Source of the DNA: Planctomycetaceae bacterium
Lineage (GTDB): Bacteria; Planctomycetota; Planctomycetia; Planctomycetales; Planctomycetaceae
Direction: 5' to 3'
Assembly: GCA_019636285.1 (NCBI GenBank)
Contig: JAHBXV010000008.1
Location: 62,001 to 126,000, forward strand
Length of the DNA stretch: 64,000 nt
Part shown: piece by piece, positions 12,398 through 20,711 of the stretch
How positions within the stretch are numbered: position 1 is the first letter of the stretch
How the letters are laid out: the number at the start of each line of letters is the position of its first letter
The notes under the pieces: generated by a model
Told to the model about the DNA's origin: nothing
The model's input: the letters and a program-made list of their open reading frames with translations, nothing else
Database searches by the model: none
Made by a program: the position numbers and the translations under genes

Positions 12398-12523
12398 TTG
12401 TCGCGGCTTCATTTTCGTGTGCCACTGGCTCAGCCAGTGTGCCTTAATTCGATTGTCCAGGACAAGTTGCACTGACTGAGCCAGTGCCGCCCGCCCGAAT
12501 CTTTGACATTGACAACCCGCTAG
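12398..12523. repeat. Family 1 hairpin element inside the atp operon
   Basis: Two hairpins occur: stem CACTGGC with loop TCA at 12423-12439, and CACTGACTGAGCCAGTG at 12470-12486 with one mismatch in the stem. The element fills most of the unusually long atpF-atpH gap (246 bp) and its edge, CTAG, contains the atpF stop codon. The same edge sequence (ATCTTTNACATTGAC, then CTAG) is found at the thrS stop codon. Confidence 0.8.
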
Positions 12524-13233
12524 TTCCGACGCGATCCAACTTCCGCGAGCGCCTCGCGCACGAGTCGCTCGTGATCCGGACCGGATAGACTCTGCGATAA
12601 CACCCGCGAGGTGGCTTCGCTGACCAGACCTTCCAGGTATCCCGACAATTCGGACAATGCCTGGTCCTTCGCGCGATTGATCTCGCCAACGGCCCGTTCA
12701 CGAGTCGCTTCCGCTTCCTGCTGGGCCGCCTGCACGATCTGCATTCGCGTGGTTTCGGCATCCCGGCGTGCTTCCGCGAGGATTTCCTTCACCTGGTGCT
12801 CGACCGCCGCCAGCTTCTGATCGTAGGACTTGAGTAGTTCCTCCGACTTCAGCCGGTTCGTCTCGGCGTCTGCGATGTCCTGACGAATCCGCGCCTCTCG
12901 CTGATCGAGACCAGCGATGAGCGGCTTCCACGCGAGCTTCGACAGCACGAAGAGGAAAACCAGGAACGTGACCAGCGACCACAGGGCCAGGTCGGTCTTG
13001 ATCGTGAAGCCAGGAATTGCTTCCTGTTCCCCATGCTCGCCGTGCCCGCCCCCCGCATGATGTTCGCCACCCGCATGAGGGTCGGGCGAACCGATCATCG
13101 TCCTGCCGGTATCGTGACCAAGCGCGCCGGAAGGAGCCTCATCGGCACTCCAGGCGACGCTGCTGAGACACAACCCCGTGGCAGCGACTGTGACCAGGCA
13201 GACTGCAACAGACCGGAAAAACGCTGGCATCAT
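12520..13233 (-). CDS. atpF: ATP synthase b subunit with signal peptide and His-rich segment
   Basis: This is the peripheral stalk subunit. The start is ATG 13233, supported by GAGAGG about 8 bases upstream; the frame stays open for 40 further codons without family resemblance. Residues 1-30 look like a cleavable signal peptide (MMPAFFRSVAVCLVTVAATG, cleavage near SSVAWSA-DE). A Gly/His-rich stretch follows (about residues 50-70, five His between 53 and 67), then the membrane helix (ALWSLVTFLVFLFVLSKLAW) and a long charged coiled coil. At 237 residues it is longer than the usual 156-175. The His-rich segment would face the periplasm. Confidence 0.9.
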   Translation of the reverse strand: MMPAFFRSVAVCLVTVAATGLCLSSVAWSADEAPSGALGHDTGRTMIGSPDPHAGGEHHAGGGHGEHGEQEAIPGFTIKTDLALWSLVTFLVFLFVLSKLAWKPLIAGLDQREARIRQDIADAETNRLKSEELLKSYDQKLAAVEHQVKEILAEARRDAETTRMQIVQAAQQEAEATRERAVGEINRAKDQALSELSGYLEGLVSEATSRVLSQSLSGPDHERLVREALAEVGSRRN

Positions 13234-13435
13234 TCCCAACACCTCTCGACCAAACGGTCCCAACCGACTCTTCGCCAACGCATCGTTGATCACGACTGAT
13301 AGACGGCGCGCCGAGGCACGACCTCTATCAATCACTTCCACTCGCGAGGCCATCCGCCGCCATTCGGGCAGCGGAACTCGTCGATCCGGATTAACGAATC
13401 GACTGGCTCCGCGGCAGACTTCGCGCGACTGAAAA

Positions 13436-13738
13436 CTACAGCAGGCAGATGATGAGGGCGAAGAACGTCACCCCTTCGATCAGCGCCGCCGCGATGATCA
13501 TCGCCGTCTGAATCTGACCGGCCGATTCCGGCTGACGCGCCATGCTCTCGACGGCCGAAGCACCAATCTTGCCGATGCCGAGGCCGGCCCCGACGATGAC
13601 GATCCCGGCACCGATCGCATTGGTCAGCAGGGCGACGGGGACGGCGGCGGCAACTTCGCCTTCCTGAGCCATGGCCGGAGCAGAAAACAGCAGAACCGCC
13701 GCGAACACCAGACCGAGAATCTTCAAGCTGTGAGACAC
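13436..13738 (-). CDS. atpE: ATP synthase c subunit (proteolipid) with signal peptide
   Basis: This is the rotor-ring subunit. GTG 13738 is chosen because a strong Shine-Dalgarno (GGGAGAGG) lies just upstream; the frame extends 34 codons further without family match. The first 25 residues resemble a signal peptide (SLKILGLVFAAVLLFSAPAMA), followed by two membrane helices joined by the ARQPE loop. The carboxylate is in AALIEGVTFF. The Na+ ligand positions (the Gln of helix 1 and the Ser/Thr after the Glu) are Ile and Gly here, which argues for proton coupling. Mature length would be about 75 residues, normal for the family. Confidence 0.93.
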   Translation of the reverse strand: MSHSLKILGLVFAAVLLFSAPAMAQEGEVAAAVPVALLTNAIGAGIVIVGAGLGIGKIGASAVESMARQPESAGQIQTAMIIAAALIEGVTFFALIICLL

Positions 13739-13843
13739 GCTACCTCTCCCGCAAATTCCAGGTTTCAGAAGAAAGCCTTGATCCAAACCGCTCCGAGGCG
13801 AAACCGTCTCGCCGCGGCACATCACCACGATTTCCCGCAACCA

Positions 13844-14785
13844 TCAGTGCGGGTTGACAGCCGTACCGATGAACAGAGATGCCAGAAACGCGAACACATA
13901 CGCCTGCAGGAACGCCACGAACAGTTCCAGCAGACCGATAAAGACCTGAGCCACGATGCTGACCGGCGTCACGGCGTACCACAGGAACCCGTAGTCCGCC
14001 GTTTGCGCGATAAAGCCGAGAATCACGCCCAGCACCGTATGCCCAGCCATCATGTTCGCGAACAAACGAACGGCCAGCACCGCGTGCTTAATCAGCAGCC
14101 CCGCGAACTCGATGAACCAGATCATCGGCAGCAGGACGACCCCGATCGCGCCCGGAAGTTCCATGCTGGGAACCAGCGACTTCCAGAACCCGACGAAGCC
14201 CGATCGCGCGATCCCCGCGATCAGAACGGCCGCGAACACGCACAAGGCGAGCGGAGCGGCGACGTTCATATTCCCCGTCGCCGATCCCAGCCAGGGAATC
14301 GCGCCGAGCAGATTGCAGAACAGCACGTAAAAGAACACCGACCAGACAAACGGAAGATAGCGATCCGCCGGATGTCCCACCGCGACTGTCGCGGCACCGG
14401 CAAGTGAAGCGTGTCCATGGCCCGCGGGAGCCGCGTGATCGTGCCCGCCCGAATCGCCATGGCCATGGTGGTCGTCGTGATGATCGTGAGCGTGCGGATC
14501 GCCAATCGTCGGGCGAACCACTTCATCCCGAATAAACAGCGCGATCGCTTCCCAGAAATTCCAGAAGCGGCCATGAACGGCTTTCCCGCCCGCGACGCGG
14601 CGAGCCAGGCCCCACATGACGAGGCCGGCGAGCACGGCGGCCACGGTCTGCAAGACCATGAATTTGGTCAGGCCGGCTGGCAGATGCGTCGCACCCGGCG
14701 GCAGCAGATCCGTCAGGAACTGCGGCAGCTCAAAGTACGGTACATCCCGCACGTGATGAAATGGATCGCTATGCCCTGAAGCCAT
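13844..14785 (-). CDS. atpB: ATP synthase a subunit with His-rich insertion
   Basis: This is the stator channel subunit. The essential arginine region is clear (AVRLFANMMAGHTVLGVILG), as is FFYVLFCNLLGAIPWLG. Between the conserved segments RDEVVRPTIG and DRYLPFVWSVFF there is an insertion of about 45 residues holding 11 histidines between positions 98 and 125, probably on the cytoplasmic loop between the first two helices. Start ATG 14785; a GTG directly upstream is an alternative. The protein (313 residues) is longer than the E. coli form mainly because of this insertion. Confidence 0.93.
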   Translation of the reverse strand: MASGHSDPFHHVRDVPYFELPQFLTDLLPPGATHLPAGLTKFMVLQTVAAVLAGLVMWGLARRVAGGKAVHGRFWNFWEAIALFIRDEVVRPTIGDPHAHDHHDDHHGHGDSGGHDHAAPAGHGHASLAGAATVAVGHPADRYLPFVWSVFFYVLFCNLLGAIPWLGSATGNMNVAAPLALCVFAAVLIAGIARSGFVGFWKSLVPSMELPGAIGVVLLPMIWFIEFAGLLIKHAVLAVRLFANMMAGHTVLGVILGFIAQTADYGFLWYAVTPVSIVAQVFIGLLELFVAFLQAYVFAFLASLFIGTAVNPH

Positions 14786-14889
14786 CACCCACCCATCGGT
14801 TCAAGTCGAGCCGCGGAGTCGAACACCCTTGTTGCCCGGTCAACTTCATCCGGTCAAAGTCCATCCCGGTCACCCAGGAACGAACTCTG

Positions 14890-15333
14890 CTAGTTATCGT
14901 CCCCAGCGGCTTCACCGCCGCTCTCCGGCGCTGTTTCTCGTTCGCGGATCAGCCAGCGGGTCTCCCACACCAGCGATGCCGAATACAGTCCCACCGTGCA
15001 TACCGCCAGCTGCCAGCGGGTCAGTTGGGGGACCGTTCTCGAAACCACCACGAACCCTGCCAGCGCGAACCCCATTCGCGTCAGCAGAACCAGCAGAACC
15101 GCCATCGGCCCCAACCGGTTTAATAGCCCCGGAGCAATCGCTACCGAAATCACTGTCGCCAGAAACACAATCACGGTTGCTGGCAGCAGACAATCCAACC
15201 AGTCTTTGAAACCCATCTGCCAGCAGATCAGACCACCCAGGAGCCCCAGCGCCACAACCATCAGCGGCCCGGTTGCCCGCGAGAGGAACCCTGCCCGCCA
15301 GTGGCCCTGCTGCTCTGCCGCGGCTTTCTCCAT
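14890..15333 (-). CDS. Small membrane protein of the atp operon (AtpI-like)
   Basis: The 147-residue product has four hydrophobic segments (GPLMVVALGLLGGLICWQMG, LLPATVIVFLATVISVAIAP, GPMAVLLVLLTRMGFALAGF, QLAVCTVGLYSASLVWETRW). Its place between atpZ and atpB matches atpI, whose product is thought to help c-ring assembly or Mg2+ handling. Sequence identity to known AtpI is not obvious by eye, so the name rests on size, topology and position. ATG 15333 is chosen with GGGGAAG upstream; GTG 15363 is possible. Confidence 0.6.
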   Translation of the reverse strand: MEKAAAEQQGHWRAGFLSRATGPLMVVALGLLGGLICWQMGFKDWLDCLLPATVIVFLATVISVAIAPGLLNRLGPMAVLLVLLTRMGFALAGFVVVSRTVPQLTRWQLAVCTVGLYSASLVWETRWLIRERETAPESGGEAAGDDN

Positions 15334-15396
15334 CACTCGCTTCCCCGGCGAACCGCGCGTCACCGAAGTTTTGTTCTCTGTTTGATTTCAGAACGG

Positions 15397-15630
15397 TTAC
15401 TTCTCGCGTTTCCGCGATGGTGGCGAGCTGTCACGAGCCAGCCGCAGGATTGCGAGCATGGACGTCGCGAAACCCAGAAACGCTCCGCAAATCAAAAAAA
15501 TCGGCTTCGTTCCAAATCGATCGTCAATCCACCAGCCCGCAGCCGCCGGAAGGGCCATCTGCAGTCCGATGGACGAGATTCGAGTCGCCCAAGCCATCCC
15601 CACGGCTATCGGCGACTGCTGTCGAGTCAT
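15397..15630 (-). CDS. AtpZ/AtpI-family protein, first gene of the atp operon
   Basis: This 77-residue protein has two membrane helices. The motif LQMALPAAAGWWIDDRFGTKPIFLICGAFLGF (read in part) is typical of AtpZ-type proteins encoded ahead of F-type ATP synthase genes (glycines and Asp-Arg between helices). By family it is linked to ATP synthase assembly and cation handling. Start ATG 15630. A consensus-like promoter lies 52 bp upstream. Confidence 0.75.
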   Translation of the reverse strand: MTRQQSPIAVGMAWATRISSIGLQMALPAAAGWWIDDRFGTKPIFLICGAFLGFATSMLAILRLARDSSPPSRKREK

Positions 15631-15681
15631 CTCGCGATCTCGCCAGCTTTCGGAAACGATATCTGTCCCAAGTCGAGCCGG

Positions 15682-15710
15682 AGCATATCGGGGCCTGTGT
15701 ACGATGTCAA
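15682..15710 (-). promoter_or_regulatory. Promoter of the ATP synthase operon
   Basis: On the minus strand TTGACA (15710-15705) is followed after exactly 17 bp by TATGCT (15687-15682). This is a near-consensus housekeeping promoter, 52 bp before the first codon of atpZ. Confidence 0.75.
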
Positions 15711-15791
15711 AACCGCGAACTCAAGCGCTACGAATTTCTCAACTTTGGTGAGCGCGAGCCGCCTCCAGACTCCGTACGACACGCACCGCCG

Positions 15792-16526
15792 TTAAACTTC
15801 ATGTCGATCCGCTGTCGAGACTCGCAATACGGATCGCCATTTCTGGATGGCTTCGGGATCAATCGCCCCTTCACGCTGCTGATTCCGGCAAACCGCCGAG
15901 CGAACCGCCACGACGTCGGCGGCCGCCAGCAGCGTGTCCGACAGATCGCCCAACCGCAGTCGGCCCGCCACGGCCAGATGCAAGCCAGCTCCGCGGCACT
16001 GTCTGCCCAGGTCCGCAAGCGCCTGGTCGCTGAAAAAGTCAGTCAGTCGCCCTGCCGACTTGCTCCAGGTATCCAGCAGCAGATATCGACACTTGGCAGA
16101 AATCGCCGCTGCCAGAACGTCGTCGACCGACGGTGCATCGGCCTCGCTCTCATCGACGTACGCGACGCCGGCCCAGTCAAAGCGTTTCCTGGCCAGTGCT
16201 TCGATGTCCTGCCGAACCTGTGCCCATCGGGCCGGCCAGTCCGGAAGAGATCCGCATCCGCTCAACCCGACCTTCAGAAGGCCAAAACCGGTGGGAATCG
16301 CCGGGAGATGCGGCGATTCGCTGAGATCCGTCAATTCACCCAGCGCAGCCGTGAACAGCCGGTGTGGACAAGTCTCGGCAACCTCGCCGATCTCCGCTAG
16401 AACCTCGTCGGGAGCCGCTCCCAGCGATCCCAGCGATGGCTCCTTGACGTCAAGAATATCGATGCCCGCGTCAAGCGCCTGCCGGGCTTCCGTCGCATTC
16501 CGAACACTGACCAGGAGCAGGGGCAT
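15792..16526 (-). CDS. mfnB: (5-formylfuran-3-yl)methyl phosphate synthase family (MfnB, DUF556)
   Basis: MfnB makes the furan precursor of methanofuran from two molecules of glyceraldehyde-3-phosphate. Recognition rests on the TIM-barrel start MPLLLVSVRNATEARQALDA, the motif DILDVKEPSLGSLGA with the conserved Asp and Lys, the GLLKVGL strand and LLLDTWSKSAGRLTDFF. Some Planctomycetota carry methanofuran/methanopterin-dependent C1 enzymes, so the gene fits. ATG 16526 is chosen; the upstream extension (21 residues) is not family-like. The spacing to atpZ (161 bp) includes the atp promoter. No other C1 gene is in the window. Confidence 0.82.
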   Translation of the reverse strand: MPLLLVSVRNATEARQALDAGIDILDVKEPSLGSLGAAPDEVLAEIGEVAETCPHRLFTAALGELTDLSESPHLPAIPTGFGLLKVGLSGCGSLPDWPARWAQVRQDIEALARKRFDWAGVAYVDESEADAPSVDDVLAAAISAKCRYLLLDTWSKSAGRLTDFFSDQALADLGRQCRGAGLHLAVAGRLRLGDLSDTLLAAADVVAVRSAVCRNQQREGAIDPEAIQKWRSVLRVSTADRHEV

Positions 16527-16578
16527 CGACCGCGACCGCCTACGGTGAAGAAACCTGAACGGGGGCGGCCGGATACAC

Positions 16579-16683
16579 TCGTGTGCCACTGGCTATGCCA
16601 GTGTGCCTTGAGTGGATCTGCCATAAAACGATGCACTGGCAGAGCCCGTGCAACCCACATCTTTTACATTGACTGGCCACTAG
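16579..16683. repeat. Family 1 hairpin element at the 3' end of thrS
   Basis: Hairpins with stem CACTGGC: loop TAT at 16587-16603, and a second (CACTGGCAGAGCCCGTG, one mismatch) at 16634-16650. The right edge CTAG (16680-16683) contains the thrS stop codon, exactly as for atpF. Confidence 0.8.
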
Positions 16684-18863
16684 TAATCGGCGCTCGTCGC
16701 CTCACCGGTGTCAAACTGGCTAAGAGTCGCCTTCTTCACCTGGCGAATTCGCTTCTCGTCGATTTCCGGTCGCAACCGGGCGATGGCCTCTTCGATCGAG
16801 AAGGTTCCCAGTTCCCCTTCCAGCCGGTCTCGCAGCGCAACGGTCCGCTGTTCCTGGTCCCGCCCCCCCACGACAGCCATGTAAGGAATCAGCTCGACCT
16901 GGGCATCCCGCACCTTGGCATTGATTTTGGCACTGCGCAGGTCGCTGCTCACTCGAAAACCAGCCGCCCGGAACTGCTGCTCGACTTCGCGGGCGTAGTC
17001 TTCAAACTTCTCGCCGATCGACAGAACCCGCACCTGCTCGGGCGCCAGCCACAGCGGAAACGCCCCGGCGAAGTGCTCGATGAGCATCCCTGTGAAGCGC
17101 TCCATCGAGCCAAACGGCGCGCGGTGGATCATCACCGGGCGATGGGCCTGATTGTCGGCCCCGATATATTCCAGGCTGAATCGCTCCGGCAGTAGGAAGT
17201 CGAGCTGCACGGTCCCGAGTTGCCACTCCCGGCCGATAGCGTCGCGTACCATGAAGTCGGTCTTGGGGCCATAAAAAGCCGCTTCCCCTTCGCACTCGCT
17301 GAATGGCAACCCCGCCTCCTGAAGTACTTTTCGCAAGGTGTTTTCAGCGGTCGCCCACATCTCGGTGGTTCCCGCATATTTGTCGCTGGCCGGATCACGC
17401 AGCGACAACTGGATGCGGTAATCGTCGAGCCCCACGCTGGCGAGGACGAACTTCACCAGGTCCAGCGTCGCCCGAAACTCGGCTTCCACCTGCTCGGGAG
17501 TGCAGAACAGGTGGGCATCGTCCTGGGTCAGGCCCCGCACGCGGAGCATTCCGTTCAGTTCGCCCGATTGCTCGTGGCGATAAACGGTCCCGAACTCCGC
17601 CAGCCGCACCGGCAGATCGCGATAACTGCGGGGCTGCGACTTGTAAACCTGAATGTGGTGCGGGCAGTTCATCGGCTTGAGCAGGTATCGCTCCTGCTGC
17701 CGTTCCCACTTCCGCAACGCCTCGATCTTCTTCTCGGCTGGATCGCTGAGCGAGAGCCCATCGATCTCGCACGCCATCAGCTTCGCGCTCGCCAGCAGGC
17801 GTGATTCGTCTTCGGATGACAAATCCCCCGCTTCCAGCCGCCGAATCCAGAAGTCGACTAGCTGGCCCCCATCGTGACCATACAGCGGCGCGAACTGCGA
17901 ATCGCGGTAATACGGGAAGTGGCCACTGGTTTCGTAAAGTTCCACCCGGCCAATGTGCGGAGTATAGACCGGCTGATACCCACGTTTGATCAGTTCCTGC
18001 TTGATGAAGTCTTCGAGCAGCGAGCGAATGGTGGCACCCTTAGGTAGCCACAAGCACAGCCCCTGACCGACTTCGTTTGCAATATGGAAGAAGCCGAGTT
18101 GCTTCCCCAGCACGCGATGGTCGCGCCGCTTCGCCTCGTTCACCTGCTCCAGGTAGGCATCAAGGTCTTTCTGCGAGAACCAGGCGGTGCCATACAGCCG
18201 CTGCAATGCCGGCCCGCTCGAGTCCCCCTTCCAGTATGATCCTGCGATCGACAACAGCTTGAACGCCTTGATTCGCCCGGCATCCGGGACGTGCGGCCCG
18301 CGACAAAGATCGACGAACTCTCCCTGCCGATAAAAACTCACCGAATCGTGCGCGGCCAGGCCGGTCCGAATGTGTTCGCTCTTGAGTTGTTGCGACATTC
18401 CTTCGACCAGGGCAACCGCTTCGTCTCGCGGGGTCAAGAACCGTTCAAACGGCTCCGCTGCGTTCGCCAGTTTCGCCATTTCCGCTTCGATACGGGGGAA
18501 GTCATCCTCCGAAATCTGGTGCGGCAAGCGCATGTCGTAGTAATAGCCATGTCCGGTGGTTGGTCCGAACGCCAGTTCCACTCCCGGAAACAACCGCATG
18601 ACGGCCCGCGCCATCAGGTGGGCACACGAATGCCGCAGAATTCCCAGCGCCTGCGGGTCTTTTTCGGTGAGCAGCTTGATCGGGACCGGCCGCGCGTCCG
18701 TGACCTCTGCAAGGGGACGCATCAGGTCGATGACGTTTTCGCCGACCATCGCGCCGACCGCCGCAGAAGCGAGTCGCGGACTGATCGATTTGGCCACATC
18801 CAGGGCGGTTGCCTGATCGCCGACCTCGAGAACCGCACCATCCGGAAGCTGCACTGAGAGCAT
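16680..18863 (-). CDS. thrS: Threonyl-tRNA synthetase
   Basis: The enzyme charges tRNA-Thr. Order of domains: TGS (residues 1-62), editing domain with HxxxH (His78, His82) and Cys187 in DLCRGPH, catalytic class II core with motif 1 region near 285-315, LKPMNCPHH (Zn ligand Cys400), motif 2 ([20 protein letters not shown]), and a C-terminal anticodon-binding domain ending in [11 protein letters not shown]. At 727 residues it is longer than the usual 640, mainly through an insertion of about 65 residues (roughly 325-392) between the [12 protein letters not shown] and LKPMNCPHH motifs. Start ATG 18863. Confidence 0.95.
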   Translation of the reverse strand: MLSVQLPDGAVLEVGDQATALDVAKSISPRLASAAVGAMVGENVIDLMRPLAEVTDARPVPIKLLTEKDPQALGILRHSCAHLMARAVMRLFPGVELAFGPTTGHGYYYDMRLPHQISEDDFPRIEAEMAKLANAAEPFERFLTPRDEAVALVEGMSQQLKSEHIRTGLAAHDSVSFYRQGEFVDLCRGPHVPDAGRIKAFKLLSIAGSYWKGDSSGPALQRLYGTAWFSQKDLDAYLEQVNEAKRRDHRVLGKQLGFFHIANEVGQGLCLWLPKGATIRSLLEDFIKQELIKRGYQPVYTPHIGRVELYETSGHFPYYRDSQFAPLYGHDGGQLVDFWIRRLEAGDLSSEDESRLLASAKLMACEIDGLSLSDPAEKKIEALRKWERQQERYLLKPMNCPHHIQVYKSQPRSYRDLPVRLAEFGTVYRHEQSGELNGMLRVRGLTQDDAHLFCTPEQVEAEFRATLDLVKFVLASVGLDDYRIQLSLRDPASDKYAGTTEMWATAENTLRKVLQEAGLPFSECEGEAAFYGPKTDFMVRDAIGREWQLGTVQLDFLLPERFSLEYIGADNQAHRPVMIHRAPFGSMERFTGMLIEHFAGAFPLWLAPEQVRVLSIGEKFEDYAREVEQQFRAAGFRVSSDLRSAKINAKVRDAQVELIPYMAVVGGRDQEQRTVALRDRLEGELGTFSIEEAIARLRPEIDEKRIRQVKKATLSQFDTGEATSADY

Positions 18864-18977
18864 GTCAATTACCAGCCGTCACCAGAATTCACGGCATCGA
18901 GACGAGGGATGTCCGCGAACGAAAATTGTTTCCGCAAGCCATGACGCAGAATTTCGACTCTGGTTCAAGGCGCGCTG

Positions 18978-19007
18978 TTTATACGGGGAGTTTCTTCGCA
19001 GCGTCAA
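18978..19007 (-). promoter_or_regulatory. Candidate thrS promoter
   Basis: On the minus strand TTGACG (19007-19002) and TATAAA (18983-18978) are separated by 18 bp, 115 bp ahead of thrS. Confidence 0.6.
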
Positions 19008-19056
19008 CCAAGCTCGTCGACGGGCTCACTAACGTCAAACCGTCTCTCAGAAATTT

Positions 19057-19081
19057 TAGCCGCGACCCACCGGGGAGCGCT
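19057..19081 (+). repeat. 25-bp dispersed motif, copy 2
   Basis: Begins TAGCCGCGACCC and ends GGGGAGCGCT. It is followed by a pyrimidine-rich tract (to about 19137, including repeated CAACCTTC/ACCATCAACC words). It lies between the divergent thrS and ceramidase-like genes. Confidence 0.75.
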
Positions 19082-19198
19082 GCCCCCTCGCCCCTCTTCA
19101 ACCTTCGACCATCAACCTTCCTCAGTTGCCCCCCTCAGCAACTTTCGCGTAACGTATTCACAAGAACTGATGCGAGATGCCAATCTGGAGAACGCCAC

Positions 19199-20641
19199 GT
19201 GAAACAGGTCGTCAAAGGGATTATTGCCGTCCTGATTGGTCTGTTGGCCAGTCGGGGCCACGCCGAGGGCTTCCGTGCCGGCGCAGCGACCGCCAATATT
19301 ACCCCGGCTCTGGGCGGCGACATCATCGGCGGGTTTCGGCCGATCCCCTCGACGAACATTCACGACCAGTTACACGTCCGCTGCCTGGTCCTCGACGACG
19401 GCGATAAGAAGCTCGCCATTGTCATCTGCGACCTGCTCGGCATTCACCACGGCATCAGTACCTCCGCCCGTGCCCAGATTCAGGAACGCCTGGGTATCCC
19501 GCCGGAAGCGGTCCTGATCTCCGCGACCCACACCCATTCCGCGACCAGCGCGCTCGGCAACCGCTTCGACCTCAATCAGTCGCTCAACGACTACCAGAAG
19601 TTCGTCGCCAGTCGCATCGCCGACGCCGTTCAGTGCGCCCACAACCAATTGCGGCCCGCCGAGTTTGCGTTTGGCACCGTCGACATTCCCGAACACGTCT
19701 TCAATCGCCGCTGGTTCCTCCGACCCGGCACCATGCCTCCGAACCCGTTTGGCGGGATCGACCAGGTCAAAATGAACCCCGGCGCGGGGAATGCGAATCT
19801 CGTCGAGCCGGCGGGACCGATCGACCCGATCGTCTCCGTCCTCGTGGTGCGCGAACCCAATCAGGGACCGCTCATTGGCCTGCACGCCACCTATTCTCTC
19901 CACTACGTCGGCGGCGTGGCCAGCGGAGGTGACGTCTCCGCCGACTACTATGGCATGTTTTCGGAGTACGTCGCGCGGCTCCTCAGTCCGGAACCGACCG
20001 ATCCTCCCTTCGTCGCCATGCTCGCCAACGGCACCAGCGGCGACATCAACAACATCAACTTCCGGACGCCGCGCGGCCGGCAGGCCCCCTACGAACAGAT
20101 GCGGGTCGTCGCGCACGACGTCGCCGAGAAGGTGGCCGCCCTGGTAGCAAGCCTGAAATTCCGTGGCGACATCACGCTCGATTCACGCTACCGGGAACTG
20201 GAAATCGGCTATCGCCGCCCCAGTGAAGCCGAACTCGCCTGGGCGAAGGAGACCCTCGCGAAGCCGGTCGACGATCCCAAAAAGCTCGATTTGTCGGTCG
20301 TCTACGCCGAGCGCACGCTGGGAATGGCCGAAGGCCCCGAACGGCTGCCGGTCGCTCTCCAGGTGCTGCGCATCGGCGATGTTCTCATCGGCACGATGCC
20401 CAACGAAGTCTTCTGCGAAATCGGCATTGAGTTCCGTGACCGCGTCGCCCCATCCCCTGCCTACATGATCTCGCTCGCCCACGGTTACCTCGGCTATCTC
20501 CCAACGCCGCGGCACCACGAACTGGGGGGCTACGAAACCTGGCTGGGAACTAATCGCCTGGAAAAGACCGCCTCCGTGAAAATGCTCGACGCCTTGGTCG
20601 AGATGGCGAAAGAACTCCAGACCGCCAGCGCGGCCAAGTGA
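19199..20641 (+). CDS. Secreted neutral/alkaline ceramidase-like protein
   Basis: A signal peptide (KQVVKGIIAVLIGLLASRGHA) precedes a neutral-ceramidase N-terminal-type domain: AGAATANITPALGGDIIGGF, ISATHTHSATS (His-Thr-His zinc-site motif) and ATYSLHYVGG. The segment expected to hold the nucleophilic Ser of true ceramidases (GDVSPN) reads GDINNIN, so hydrolysis of ceramide is doubtful. This form is common in Planctomycetota, where its substrate is unknown. GTG 19199 is chosen, with GGAG upstream; the frame is open for 130 more codons without signal or family features. Length 480 residues; the C-terminal ceramidase domain is missing. Confidence 0.75.
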   Translation: MKQVVKGIIAVLIGLLASRGHAEGFRAGAATANITPALGGDIIGGFRPIPSTNIHDQLHVRCLVLDDGDKKLAIVICDLLGIHHGISTSARAQIQERLGIPPEAVLISATHTHSATSALGNRFDLNQSLNDYQKFVASRIADAVQCAHNQLRPAEFAFGTVDIPEHVFNRRWFLRPGTMPPNPFGGIDQVKMNPGAGNANLVEPAGPIDPIVSVLVVREPNQGPLIGLHATYSLHYVGGVASGGDVSADYYGMFSEYVARLLSPEPTDPPFVAMLANGTSGDINNINFRTPRGRQAPYEQMRVVAHDVAEKVAALVASLKFRGDITLDSRYRELEIGYRRPSEAELAWAKETLAKPVDDPKKLDLSVVYAERTLGMAEGPERLPVALQVLRIGDVLIGTMPNEVFCEIGIEFRDRVAPSPAYMISLAHGYLGYLPTPRHHELGGYETWLGTNRLEKTASVKMLDALVEMAKELQTASAAK

Positions 20642-20711
20642 GTGGGCCGGAGCAGCTCGGCACAAGAATCTGCACCAATCCCGGTCGTAGCCTTCCGGAG
20701 AGTTGTCCGTG

